The notes under the pieces were generated by a model. It was not told where the DNA came from. It saw only the letters and a list, made by a program, of their open reading frames with translations, and did no database searches. Positions 8,801-15,186 of a stretch of 18,495 nucleotides of DNA are shown one piece after another. The DNA comes from Candidatus Kapaibacterium sp. (GTDB taxonomy: Bacteria; Bacteroidota; Ignavibacteria; Kapaibacteriales; UBA2268): assembly GCA_028691175.1 (NCBI GenBank), contig JAQUZU010000033.1:1-18495 (forward strand), given 5' to 3'. Both the position numbers and the translations under genes were made by a program. Each line of letters begins with the position of its first letter. Within the stretch, counting starts at the first letter, position 1.

Positions 8801-9235
8801 AACTTCCGCCGGAGCGGCTACTTGTTCTACTGCCGGAATTTCGGCAGTTTCGGTTTTTGATTTTTTCGAACGCAAATCCTTTCGTGCAGGTTTCTGCACA
8901 ATAGGAGATTTTTCGGGAGCAATATTTTCGCTACCCTTGTCTACTTTTTCGGGATTATCAGATTTCGGCTTTGACTGCGACTTTGTGGTCGTTTTGCTTG
9001 TGCGTTTCGTCGTTTTTTCGCCGTCATTGTTCTTTGTTGACTTCGCATCAACCTTAGATTTTGCCGTGCTTGCAGCTTTCTTTTCTGCAGGCTTATTATT
9101 TTCCTGTTCGCCGTTTCCGGCTTTAGAAGCATCCGCTACGATTTTGTCGTCATCGGCACTTTTACTTTTTCTGATAGTTCCCTTTTCCCTAGAATTATTA
9201 TTTTTAGTCATCTTTTTACTTTTGGAAAGGAACAT
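5864..9235 (-). CDS. tilS: tRNA(Ile)-lysidine synthase TilS with a ~620-residue charged, disordered N-terminal extension
   Basis: The C-terminal half is a normal TilS: ATP-pyrophosphatase P-loop SGGADS (683-688), HFNHKLRG, ATAHNTDDSVETFFLNLMRGTGLTGL, NYTRNKIRLNLLP, and a C-terminal substrate domain with KAGDRFKPLGM. TilS attaches lysine to C34 of tRNA-Ile(CAU), changing its reading from AUG to AUA, so it is normally essential. Known enzymes have about 430-460 residues; this frame has 1123. Residues 1-620 are Lys/Arg/Glu/Pro-rich and low complexity, with an in-frame repeat (near 296-330 and 362-396) and a more ordered stretch about 415-500. The frame has no stop, so the extension looks truly coding. 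The ATG at 9235 follows AGGAAAT. An internal ATG at 7372 (residue 622) follows GGAAGAAGAT and could make a conventional TilS of 502 aa; another ATG lies at 7264. It overlaps uppP by 4 nt. Confidence 0.93.
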   Translation of the reverse strand: MFLSKSKKMTKNNNSREKGTIRKSKSADDDKIVADASKAGNGEQENNKPAEKKAASTAKSKVDAKSTKNNDGEKTTKRTSKTTTKSQSKPKSDNPEKVDKGSENIAPEKSPIVQKPARKDLRSKKSKTETAEIPAVEQVAAPAEVSGSKKKTARQKNKLTEKTESGKATGKAAKAEPQTQTVAPENGNRRRIPANVEQQNVEPPKSGQPEQSKKSSRRKSKPATEKQKSNEPKNQPKHPEKSEVKNETAPATPAEKPLPKVLRELPINAVVEEGQKSGTKAPEDQQQHEGSRRRGRRGGRREKERRERRNREIENAENAAASREVIAEKTEKTLPARPEKEIEEPRPAEKSEQPNREQSRNSRGGRREKERRERRNRENENAENTAASREVIAEKTPRVSVGPRKKSEEGNPERRENDGMPQFKSKNEYRRYKKKIRDQKRRERFIQLKKARRKVIYKFEIGKFPAEIPPFTPREINENIRAVASPITTYCNVNIHDNVAKVVRAGEFIAENLPKVVVKKVELVKPEEDAALSQVADEQPENAVLPLEKKIEIINSDGAKKTLLKVHFGKVAPDEKPREERRDRNKKKRKNKYEAEAIAAKAEVIELPPEDYIKMTFPEEDMKNDSEQQAQRNTIITVVPHEALLNLNDSKFAAARGMIEHVEHVLRSEFSVSEGSRVLLAVSGGADSMAMLHIFAQFAEKMQMMVAVAHFNHKLRGISSDEDEELVRKTCQQYNIKCYVASEDILKYASENNISIEEAARYHRYKMFERLAGNLHIDFVATAHNTDDSVETFFLNLMRGTGLTGLRGIPRKRHLIKSTFIIRPILDYKKEDIYKYVKLCGLNWHEDQTNTITNYTRNKIRLNLLPYIKEEFSPAIFDLIGRTSKFVAGADEFIENYVNNAVTNLVKDRRKDCFCLNISQLETFSPFIKGEIIQAALTGIFKILPCGINTIERILKLKNSPSGAVVNITQNIYAAKDRNNLIFAIRSATDSLDVDIDKESANTLSIGTLVLSPIDRRDVKFTNNPNIEYLDADLLPAMLKVRNWKAGDRFKPLGMEGTMMVSDFLINLKISTTDKRDITVLKTKTDIVWVIGKRLSNDFRVTSETRNIIKAEFIAKNEKKESK
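8048..8150. repeat. Direct repeat, copy A, inside the TilS extension
   Basis: About 103 bp nearly identical to 8246-8348, offset by 198 bp (66 codons), so the frame is kept. On the minus strand it encodes RREKERRERRNRENENAENT followed by AASREVIAEKT. This looks like a tandem duplication within the low-complexity region. Confidence 0.85.
8246..8348. repeat. Direct repeat, copy B, inside the TilS extension
   Basis: Partner of 8048-8150. It encodes RREKERRERRNREIENAENA followed by AASREVIAEKT on the minus strand. Only scattered base differences separate the copies. An in-frame 198-bp unit could allow length variation by recombination. Confidence 0.85.
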
Positions 9236-9316
9236 ATTTCCTGTTCGTTACCGGCTTGAACGGAGCAAGTGGATCCCGAATAAACACGGACGAAAGGTTT
9301 TAAATTTTCAATTTGC

Positions 9317-9344
9317 TTGCACAGTATGTTTGCATAGTGTGCAA
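9317..9344. promoter_or_regulatory. 28-bp imperfect palindrome upstream of tilS, operator or 5'-UTR hairpin
   Basis: TTGCACA (9317-9323) pairs with TGTGCAA (9338-9344). Inside, after a single G-G mismatch, TATG pairs with CATA around a TTTG loop. A second overlapping repeat, GCAAT/ATTGC (9341-9345, 9351-9355), adjoins it. It lies just downstream of the possible tilS -7 box. Confidence 0.45.
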
Positions 9345-9456
9345 TTAAGGATTGCAATTTACAAAAATATTTCGAGAATTCACAATAATACCTGCATTTT
9401 GTTGATAAGTTTCTTGGCTGCATTTCGACTAATTTGTATATAAGTTTACAATTTAT

Positions 9457-9487
9457 TTTGATATATGCTTGGAATTCCTTATATTTG
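9457..9487 (+). promoter_or_regulatory. Bacteroidota-type promoter for the rplM-rpsI block
   Basis: TTTG at 9457-9460, 19-nt spacer, TATATTTG at 9480-9487, matching -33 TTTG / -7 TAnnTTTG. It lies 44 nt before the GTG start of rplM. The same bases also give an acceptable TTGATA-N16-TATATT, so either sigma type could read it. Confidence 0.72.
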
Positions 9488-9531
9488 TATTCTTTTTTAG
9501 TAATATTTTGTTATAAGATAGGAGTAGTTCA

Positions 9532-9981
9532 GTGGAAGCTACAGCAAAAATAACAAAGTCGCTTCGTAAAGAAGACGTAACACGCGCTTGGTACGTAATC
9601 GACGGTACCGATAAAACTGTCGGCCGCTTGTGTACTCAAGTTGCAATCATGTTAAGAGGTAAGCATAAACCCAACTTTACACCTCACGTCGATAATGGCG
9701 ACTTTATAATCATTGTCAATGCAGACAAGGTTAAATTCGAGGGCAAACGCCCTGAACAGAAGGAATATTTCCATCACTCTTTATATCCGGGTGGATTGCA
9801 CACACGTTCTTACAAAGAATATGCAAAAGTTCGTCCCGAATTCGTGGTACAACACGCAGTAAGAGGTATGTTGCCGAAAACTAAATTAGGCAACAAGATG
9901 TTCAAAAAACTCAAAGTTTACGCAGGTCCGGAGCATGACAATGCTGCACAGAAACCGGTAATTTTAGAGTTACCTTATTAA
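9532..9981 (+). CDS. rplM: 50S ribosomal protein L13
   Basis: An early-assembly protein of the large ribosomal subunit that binds 23S rRNA. The 149 residues show the L13 core: AWYVIDGTDKTVGRLCTQVA, MLRGKHKPNFTPHVDNGDF, and HHSLYPGGLHTRSYKE, with AVRGMLPKTKLGNKMFKKLK near the end. It starts at GTG (9532), placed 6 nt after a strong SD (GGAGT, 9521-9525); this extends the N-terminus about 10 residues beyond the compact bacterial form. It forms the classical pair with rpsI 29 nt downstream and is driven by the promoter at 9457-9487. Confidence 0.98.
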   Translation: MEATAKITKSLRKEDVTRAWYVIDGTDKTVGRLCTQVAIMLRGKHKPNFTPHVDNGDFIIIVNADKVKFEGKRPEQKEYFHHSLYPGGLHTRSYKEYAKVRPEFVVQHAVRGMLPKTKLGNKMFKKLKVYAGPEHDNAAQKPVILELPY

Positions 9982-10010
9982 TTCACAGATTTTATAAACG
10001 GAGTTCTTAG

Positions 10011-10397
10011 ATGAAAGCTAATTCAGCAACAGGTAGAAGAAAAACTTCAGTGGCTCAAGTGCGCCTCGTACCGGGCAACGGCAAAGTTGTCATCAATAAA
10101 CGTGCGTTCGAAGAATATTTTCCGATCGACATTAACCGCCTCTTGGTTACTAAACCATTAGACGTAACTGAAAATGCCGGAAAATTCGACGTTATCGCTA
10201 CAGTAAAAGGTGGCGGATTAACCGGTCAAACCGGCGCCATTCAACTCGGTATCGCTCGTGCTTTGGTTCAATATGACGAAACTCTGCGTGCCGCTCTTCG
10301 CGAAGCAAAACTTTTGACTCGCGACCCGAGAATGGTAGAACGTAAAAAATACGGTCAGAAAAAAGCCCGCAAGAGATTCCAGTTCTCTAAACGTTAA
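10011..10397 (+). CDS. rpsI: 30S ribosomal protein S9
   Basis: A small-subunit head protein; its basic C-terminal tail reaches the P-site tRNA anticodon. It has 128 residues with ATGRRKTSVAQVRLVPGNGK near the start, GGGLTGQTGAIQLGIARAL centrally, and the invariant tail ending FQFSKR. GGAG (10000-10003) lies 7 nt before the ATG. It is co-transcribed with rplM (29-nt gap). A strongly structured 290-nt region follows before rpsB. Confidence 0.98.
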   Translation: MKANSATGRRKTSVAQVRLVPGNGKVVINKRAFEEYFPIDINRLLVTKPLDVTENAGKFDVIATVKGGGLTGQTGAIQLGIARALVQYDETLRAALREAKLLTRDPRMVERKKYGQKKARKRFQFSKR

Positions 10398-10687
10398 TCC
10401 GGCGCACACTATTGTTCGGCGATTATGCGAGTTTTTCGCCTACGTTCCGCACGGACAATATTGTGCAGTTTAACGCAGAGAAACGATTGAAATTCTGCAG
10501 CAATGCAGGTGTTCTTTTAATATCTATAATTAACATTTTTATTTATCCTGCTTTCAGATCGTTTGTGTGTGGCCCGAATATTCTCGGATTATCTCGCCTC
10601 CGTGCAAGCGGAAGCAAGCGATAAACCGCGAAGCGGTTGAGCAAACGAAACGAAGAAAGCAAAAGATTAACACAAAGGAATATCATA
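10398..10687 (+). ncRNA. Structured rpsI-rpsB intergenic leader, candidate S2 autoregulatory RNA
   Basis: This 290-nt gap has no credible gene. In plus-strand RNA a 15-bp stem with one mismatch and one G-U pair joins 10404-10418 to 10452-10466, enclosing an inner GGCGA/TCGCC hairpin (10418-10440). Nearer rpsB are TCGC...GCGA with nested TCCG/CGGA (about 10593-10622) and the perfect hairpin AACCGC-GAA-GCGGTT (10624-10638). No T-run follows any of these, so they are not simple terminators. The rpsB SD AAAGGAA (10674-10680) comes after. S2 operons in other phyla are often autoregulated by leader RNA; the link here is inference. Confidence 0.45.
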
Positions 10688-11605
10688 ATGGCTCATGCTA
10701 TTGAAATAGAGCAATTGCTCGAATCAGGTGCACATTTCGGGCACTTGACAAGAAGATGGAATCCGAAAATGAAAAATTTCATTTTTATGGAAAGAAACGG
10801 AATCCATATTATAGATTTGAGAAAAACTCAGGTCCTCGTAGATATTGCTAGAGAAGCAATCTACAATATCGCATGCCAAGGCAAAGTCGTTTTGTTCGTC
10901 GGTACTAAACCACAAGCAAAAGAAATGGTTGCCGAGCAAGCAAAATCATGCAACATGAACTATGTAAGCGAAAGATGGCTCGGCGGTATGCTGACCAACT
11001 TCGCTACTATCAGAAAAAGCATCAAAAGATTGCACGCTATCGACAAAATGGAAGTAGACGGCACTTTTGAAGCTATTACTAAAAAAGAAAGATTATTACA
11101 CTCGAGAGAAAGAGACCGCTTGAGAAAAATCTTCGGCGGTATTGAAGATATGGGACGCCTGCCGGGCGCTATCTTCGTAGTAGATATCAAAAAAGAACAC
11201 ATCGCAATCAAAGAAGCAAAAATCCTCGGTATTCCGGTTATCGCATTAGTAGATACAAACTGCGATCCTGAAATCGTTGATTATCCGATTCCTGCAAATG
11301 ATGATTCAGCTAAAACCATCGAATTGATCGCCGGCGTTATGGCTAAAGCAATCACTGAAGGTGAAGAAGTTGCTAAGGCAAGAAGAGCCGAAAACGGTGC
11401 CGATCAAGAGAAATTCGACAAAGAAAATGAAGTCGAAGACGACGCAAAGGTTCAGAGACGCATGAGAGAAAGAAAGAGAAATCCAAACGCTCCACGCACT
11501 CCGAGAGGACCTCGCGGTGACCGTCCGTTCAATAACGACAGACGCGACAACGCTCCGAGAAACGACGCTCCGGCTGCAAAAACTGAAGCTCCGAAAGAAG
11601 CGTAA
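10688..11605 (+). CDS. rpsB: 30S ribosomal protein S2 with basic C-terminal extension
   Basis: The last-joining small-subunit protein, binding 16S rRNA and S1. The 305 residues include MAHAIEIEQLLESGAHFGH, RWNPKMKNFIF, and the S2 signatures ERWLGGMLTNFATI and GIPVIALVDTNCDP. The start at 10688 is supported by AAAGGAA 7 nt before it and by the family N-terminus; an upstream in-frame start at 10637 is unlikely. Typical S2 has about 240 residues. Here a 65-70-residue tail rich in Arg, Asn, Asp, Pro and Gly (RNPNAPRTPRGPRGDRPF) follows the core and ends in an Ala/Lys/Glu-rich stretch. tsf follows, the classical rpsB-tsf order, but 223 nt of repeats and hairpins separate them. Confidence 0.98.
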   Translation: MAHAIEIEQLLESGAHFGHLTRRWNPKMKNFIFMERNGIHIIDLRKTQVLVDIAREAIYNIACQGKVVLFVGTKPQAKEMVAEQAKSCNMNYVSERWLGGMLTNFATIRKSIKRLHAIDKMEVDGTFEAITKKERLLHSRERDRLRKIFGGIEDMGRLPGAIFVVDIKKEHIAIKEAKILGIPVIALVDTNCDPEIVDYPIPANDDSAKTIELIAGVMAKAITEGEEVAKARRAENGADQEKFDKENEVEDDAKVQRRMRERKRNPNAPRTPRGPRGDRPFNNDRRDNAPRNDAPAAKTEAPKEA

Positions 11606-11641
11606 AGTTTCTGCCCGCATTCGCGAGCAACGCAATCTAAA

Positions 11642-11671
11642 TGTAAGGGCGGAATTTATTTCGCCCTTACA
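11642..11671. terminator. Strong hairpin after rpsB (terminator-like without U-run)
   Basis: TGTAAGGGCG (11642-11651) pairs with CGCCCTTACA (11662-11671), extended by three pairs inside, around a TTTA loop. The following bases AATTAAATT are not a T-run, so it may reduce rather than stop read-through, or stabilise the rpsB 3' end. Confidence 0.5.
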
Positions 11672-11680
11672 AATTAAATT

Positions 11681-11761
11681 CCCTCCTTCGAGAGGTGGTA
11701 TAAATGCATTAAAGGGGCGAATCCTTCCCCTGAAATTTCGCTGCCACTCCTTGAAGGAGGG
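11681..11761. repeat. Palindromic extragenic element (MITE/REP-like) between rpsB and tsf
   Basis: An 81-bp module with terminal inverted repeats CCCTCCTTC (11681-11689) and GAAGGAGGG (11753-11761), a second paired block GTGG/CCAC inside, and a central hairpin AGGGG/CCCCT (11713-11717, 11727-11731). It has no coding capacity. Its nested fold and placement in an intergenic gap fit non-autonomous extragenic repeats. Only one copy is in this window. Confidence 0.55.
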
Positions 11762-11828
11762 AAAAAACAAAGACGCAAACCGTCTACATAATCAACAAAA
11801 TTTGAACATATATATAGGGATTATATAA

Positions 11829-12677
11829 ATGGCAGAAATTACTGCAATAATGGTTAAAAACCTGAGAGAAAAAACAGGCGCAGGAATGGGCGAATGCAAA
11901 AAAGCATTAGTTGAATCCGAAGGCGACATCGAAAAGGCAATTGAAATACTTCGTAAAAAAGGTGCTGCTTCTGCTGCTAAAAGAGCTGACAGAAATGCTA
12001 AAGAAGGCATCGTTGCCGCTATTTGCACTCCGGACAATAAAACAGGCGTCTTGGTAGAAGTTAATTCTGAAACAGACTTCGTTGCTAAAAACGAAAACTT
12101 CGTTAATTATGCAAATACCGTAGCAAAAACTTACCTCGAAAACGACGTAAATTCAGTTGAAGAACTCTTGAATGTTAAAGTCGGAAACGACACTATTCAA
12201 GGCTTGCACAACGAAGTTCTTGCGAAATTCTCCGAGAAAATCGAAATCCGCCGCATCTTCAAGGTAAAAACTTCGGGCTTCGTATCTGTATATAATCACT
12301 TTGATAAAAAACTTGCCGTCATCGTTGAAGCAAATCTTGCTAATCCGACTCCGGAAGATATTAATGCAATCCACGATGTTGCTCTGCAAATCGCTGCAAT
12401 GAACCCGATCTCTGTTGATTCAAGCAATGTTGATCAAGCAAAAATCGACAAAGAACTTGAAATTTATCGCGATATCGCTATCAGCGAAGGTAAAACTCCG
12501 CAAATGGCTGACAACATTGCAAAAGGCAAACTCAGCAAGTTTTTCAAAGAATCTTGCTTGCTCGAGCAGATTTTTGCAAAAGACAACACTATTACTGTAA
12601 AGGAAATGCTTGCAAAAGTTAATCCGGAACTCAAAGTAGTTGCATTCAAACGTTTCTATATCGGCGAAGAAGCGTAA
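11829..12677 (+). CDS. tsf: Translation elongation factor Ts
   Basis: The nucleotide exchange factor that releases GDP from EF-Tu. It has 282 residues. The N-terminal UBA-like domain is clear (MVKNLREKTGAGMGECKKAL), followed by AIEILRKKGAASAAKRADRNAKEG and the EF-Tu contact motif TDFVAKN (82-88). The C-terminal dimer/coiled-coil region follows. AGGGA lies about 9 nt before the ATG. It belongs to the rpsB-tsf-pyrH-frr series but ends in its own strong terminator, so pyrH probably has a separate promoter. Confidence 0.97.
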   Translation: MAEITAIMVKNLREKTGAGMGECKKALVESEGDIEKAIEILRKKGAASAAKRADRNAKEGIVAAICTPDNKTGVLVEVNSETDFVAKNENFVNYANTVAKTYLENDVNSVEELLNVKVGNDTIQGLHNEVLAKFSEKIEIRRIFKVKTSGFVSVYNHFDKKLAVIVEANLANPTPEDINAIHDVALQIAAMNPISVDSSNVDQAKIDKELEIYRDIAISEGKTPQMADNIAKGKLSKFFKESCLLEQIFAKDNTITVKEMLAKVNPELKVVAFKRFYIGEEA

Positions 12678-12757
12678 AAATTAGCGATTAATGCCTACTT
12701 TTGCGCAATATTTTGTTGCATAATTAATAAGCAAGGCAAATAATTCTTTTAAGTTAT

Positions 12758-12783
12758 GGGGGCGAAATATTTTCGCCCTTTTT
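12758..12783 (+). terminator. Intrinsic terminator after tsf
   Basis: GGGCGAAA-TAT-TTTCGCCC (12760-12778) is an 8-bp perfect stem with a 3-nt loop followed by T5 (12779-12783). It lies 80 nt after the tsf stop. Confidence 0.9.
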
Positions 12784-12870
12784 GTAAATAAATTTTCTAA
12801 GCCCATTGAACGGACATGCAGATGCTTTTCGACAGGCTTAAAGAATTTTAAAAACAAAAAACACACAATC

Positions 12871-13584
12871 ATGAACGCACCAAAATATAAAAGAATTCTG
12901 CTCAAACTGAGCGGCGAAGCATTGATGGGCGACTCCCAATTTGGCATCAATCCGCATACGTTGAGTATATTTACCGACGAAATCAAAGCAATTCACGAAC
13001 TCGGCATTCAAATCGGCATCGTAATCGGCGGCGGAAATATCTACCGCGGACTTCAGGCAAAAGCTACAGGAATTCACAAAGTTACCGGCGACCAGATGGG
13101 AATGCTCGCAACCGTTATGAACTGCCTCGCGTTCCAGAGTTCGCTCGAATCCAAAGGCATAGCGAGCCGCTTGCAGACTGCAATCACGATGGAGGCAATC
13201 GCAGAACCATATATCAGACGGCGTGCAATTCGCCACCTCGAAAAGGGACGCGTAGTTTTATTCGCAGCCGGCACCGGCAGCCCATATTTCACGACTGATT
13301 CTGCAGCCGCATTGCGTGCAGTCGAAATCGAAGCCGACGTTCTGCTGAAAGGCACACGCGTAGACGGCATTTACGATTGTGATCCGGAGAAAAATACCAA
13401 CGCCGTGAAATTCGAGACGCTTAAATTCCGCGAAACAATCGAAAAAAATCTAAAAGTAATGGACCAAACGGCATTTACGCTTTGCAGCGAAAATCAATTG
13501 CCGATCATTGTTTTTGATATAAATATACACGAAAACCTGAAGAAAATCGTCCTTGGTGAAAATATTGGAACAATTGTTAAATAA
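12871..13584 (+). CDS. pyrH: UMP kinase (uridylate kinase)
   Basis: Phosphorylates UMP to UDP with ATP in pyrimidine nucleotide synthesis; the bacterial enzyme is a hexamer of the amino-acid-kinase fold. The 237 residues match the family length. Motifs: RILLKLSGEALMG near the start, IGIVIGGGNIYRG (phosphate loop), DQMGMLATVMN, AAGTGSPYFTTDSAAALRA and the late MDQTAFTLC. No strong SD precedes the ATG, only an A-rich tract. frr follows after 16 nt, the conserved pyrH-frr pairing, so both are one transcript that ends at 14170-14200. Confidence 0.98.
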   Translation: MNAPKYKRILLKLSGEALMGDSQFGINPHTLSIFTDEIKAIHELGIQIGIVIGGGNIYRGLQAKATGIHKVTGDQMGMLATVMNCLAFQSSLESKGIASRLQTAITMEAIAEPYIRRRAIRHLEKGRVVLFAAGTGSPYFTTDSAAALRAVEIEADVLLKGTRVDGIYDCDPEKNTNAVKFETLKFRETIEKNLKVMDQTAFTLCSENQLPIIVFDINIHENLKKIVLGENIGTIVK

Positions 13585-13600
13585 TATAACCGGAATAATA

Positions 13601-14158
13601 ATGGAATATAAAGAAATTATTCAAAACACAAAAGACGCAATGTCGAAGGCAGTCGATTTTACAAAAGGTCAAATCGATAAAGTTCGCACCGGCAGAGCCA
13701 CCGTTTCTCTCGTCGATAACATCAAAGCCGACTTCTACGGCTCGATGACTCCGATTACCCAAATGGCAAACATCTCCACTCCGGACGCCAGAACAATCGT
13801 AATCCAACCGTATGATAAATCGACCATGAGCGGTATTGAAAAAGCAATTCAGGCAGCAGATCTCGGCTTTAATCCAATGGTTGACGGCGCGATTATCCGC
13901 ATTCCTGTTCCGCCACTGACCGAAGAACGCCGCAAAGAATACGTTAAAATGGCAAAGAAATTTGCTGAAGACGGCAAAGTAAGCGTTCGTAACGTACGTC
14001 GCGAGCAAATCGAAATCTTGAAAAAGACCGAAAAAGATAAAGTCATTACCGAAGATGAACGCAAGCGTGGCGAGGAAGAAATCCAGAAAATCACAGACAC
14101 AAACATTAAAGCAATTGATGTAGTGCTGGCTGCAAAAGAGAAAGAATTGATGGATTAA
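13601..14158 (+). CDS. frr: Ribosome recycling factor
   Basis: With EF-G it splits post-termination ribosomes. It has 185 residues, the standard length, with the family opening KDAMSKAVDFTKGQIDKVRTGR, LVDNIKADFYGSMTPITQMA, and the C-terminal helices ending in VLAAKEKELMD. The start at 13601 is preferred over an open frame from 13553 because it matches the family N-terminus and clears the pyrH stop at 13584; CCGGAA gives a weak SD. Confidence 0.98.
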   Translation: MEYKEIIQNTKDAMSKAVDFTKGQIDKVRTGRATVSLVDNIKADFYGSMTPITQMANISTPDARTIVIQPYDKSTMSGIEKAIQAADLGFNPMVDGAIIRIPVPPLTEERRKEYVKMAKKFAEDGKVSVRNVRREQIEILKKTEKDKVITEDERKRGEEEIQKITDTNIKAIDVVLAAKEKELMD

Positions 14159-14169
14159 TACATAAACAC

Positions 14170-14200
14170 AAGGGGGGATTTATTCTCCCCTTTGTATTTT
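14170..14200 (+). terminator. Terminator between convergent frr and the methyltransferase gene
   Basis: AAGGGG (14170-14175) pairs with CCCCTT (14187-14192), followed on the plus strand by TGTATTTT. It starts 12 nt after frr. The hairpin can also form on the minus strand downstream of the methyltransferase stop, but its T-tract is weaker there. Confidence 0.75.
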
Positions 14201-15185
14201 AGAATAACGAATTTTGAGGCTCGGCTTGAGCAGCAATGTCCGCATCACTGACAATATTTGCGATGGAAAATCGACCACGCCCCAATGCTTCGGAAATTTT
14301 CTCGATTCCGGCTTTTTTTGTGTAACCATTCTGAATATATTTGTTATACATAGAAATTATGGTTTCACGTTCGGCATCAGTTAGTTTTTTTCCGGTATTA
14401 ATATTTTTATTTTCCGGCACATTCCGTAAAGTTGATAGCAGTTCTCCTTTTGTTATCTTTGCAACTTGTTCAGATTGATACTCAAAAGCCGCTTTATTTA
14501 GTTCAAACCCGCAAGCATTCCTGCCCAAACCGATTGCAACTTTTGCCGTAGAAAAACTACCAAGAAAGAAATCGCATACCAAATTTTCCGGATTGCTCGA
14601 ATAGAGAATCATTTTTCGCAACAACTTTTCCGGAAGTTGGTTTTTATTCTTTATTTCGCCGGGTTTGTATTCGCGATTTATGTTCCATACATCCTCGCGA
14701 TCCGCTGCGTTTGCCGAAAGTCCTGCCGAAGTTTTTTCGTCATCAGAATAAAAAGAGTTACGGTTAAACGTTATCTCGCCACCTGGTTTTACAAAATACA
14801 AAATATGATAGTGCGACGAAATATATTTCTTTCGTGTGTATACTCCAAAATTATAACGCCAAATAATGTGATTTACTTCCTGCAACTTTGTTTCTGCAAG
14901 GGCGTTTAGAACGTGACGCAAATTAGTGTAACCTGAAATGATATATATTGAACCACCGGGACGCAGGACACGCTCAGCCTCCTTTATCCAATCTTTCGAA
15001 AATTGCGGATACTCAGCAGCCGCCACCTCTACATAACCGTCAATAACGTTGCTTTCATCGCGATTATAATGCTTATCAAGCAAATCTCCGTCAATACCGT
15101 AAGGCGGATCTGAAATTATCAAATCTATCGAATTATCTTTAATGTAATTTCTTGCACCGGAAATGCAGTTTTCGTTATAAAACAT
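14199..15185 (-). CDS. Type II DNA methyltransferase (N6-adenine type, beta-class order)
   Basis: The modification half of a restriction-modification pair. The 328 residues have catalytic motif IV first (IISDPPYGI, D26) and the S-adenosylmethionine-binding motif I late (DFFLGSFSTAKVAIGLGRN), the motif order of the beta class (PF01555-like). DPPY indicates amino-group methylation, more often N6-adenine than N4-cytosine. Motif I has Phe in place of the second Gly of FxGxG. After the catalytic core, residues about 265-328 form an extra helical tail (KLTDAERETIISMYNKYIQ) that may contribute to target recognition or binding its own promoter. The ATG is 1 nt after the endonuclease stop, implying coupling. 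Target sequence cannot be read from the protein. Confidence 0.92.
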   Translation of the reverse strand: MFYNENCISGARNYIKDNSIDLIISDPPYGIDGDLLDKHYNRDESNVIDGYVEVAAAEYPQFSKDWIKEAERVLRPGGSIYIISGYTNLRHVLNALAETKLQEVNHIIWRYNFGVYTRKKYISSHYHILYFVKPGGEITFNRNSFYSDDEKTSAGLSANAADREDVWNINREYKPGEIKNKNQLPEKLLRKMILYSSNPENLVCDFFLGSFSTAKVAIGLGRNACGFELNKAAFEYQSEQVAKITKGELLSTLRNVPENKNINTGKKLTDAERETIISMYNKYIQNGYTKKAGIEKISEALGRGRFSIANIVSDADIAAQAEPQNSLF

Positions 15186-15186
15186 T

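Larger units (their letters stand above)
9236..9531. other. Divergent intergenic region between tilS (-) and rplM (+)
   Basis: This 296-nt, AT-rich region holds no credible gene. It contains the rplM promoter (9457-9487) and an imperfect palindrome (9317-9344). A TATTTTTG element on the minus strand (9369-9362) could be the -7 box for tilS but lacks a matching TTTG upstream. Nothing else could be recognised. Confidence 0.7.
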
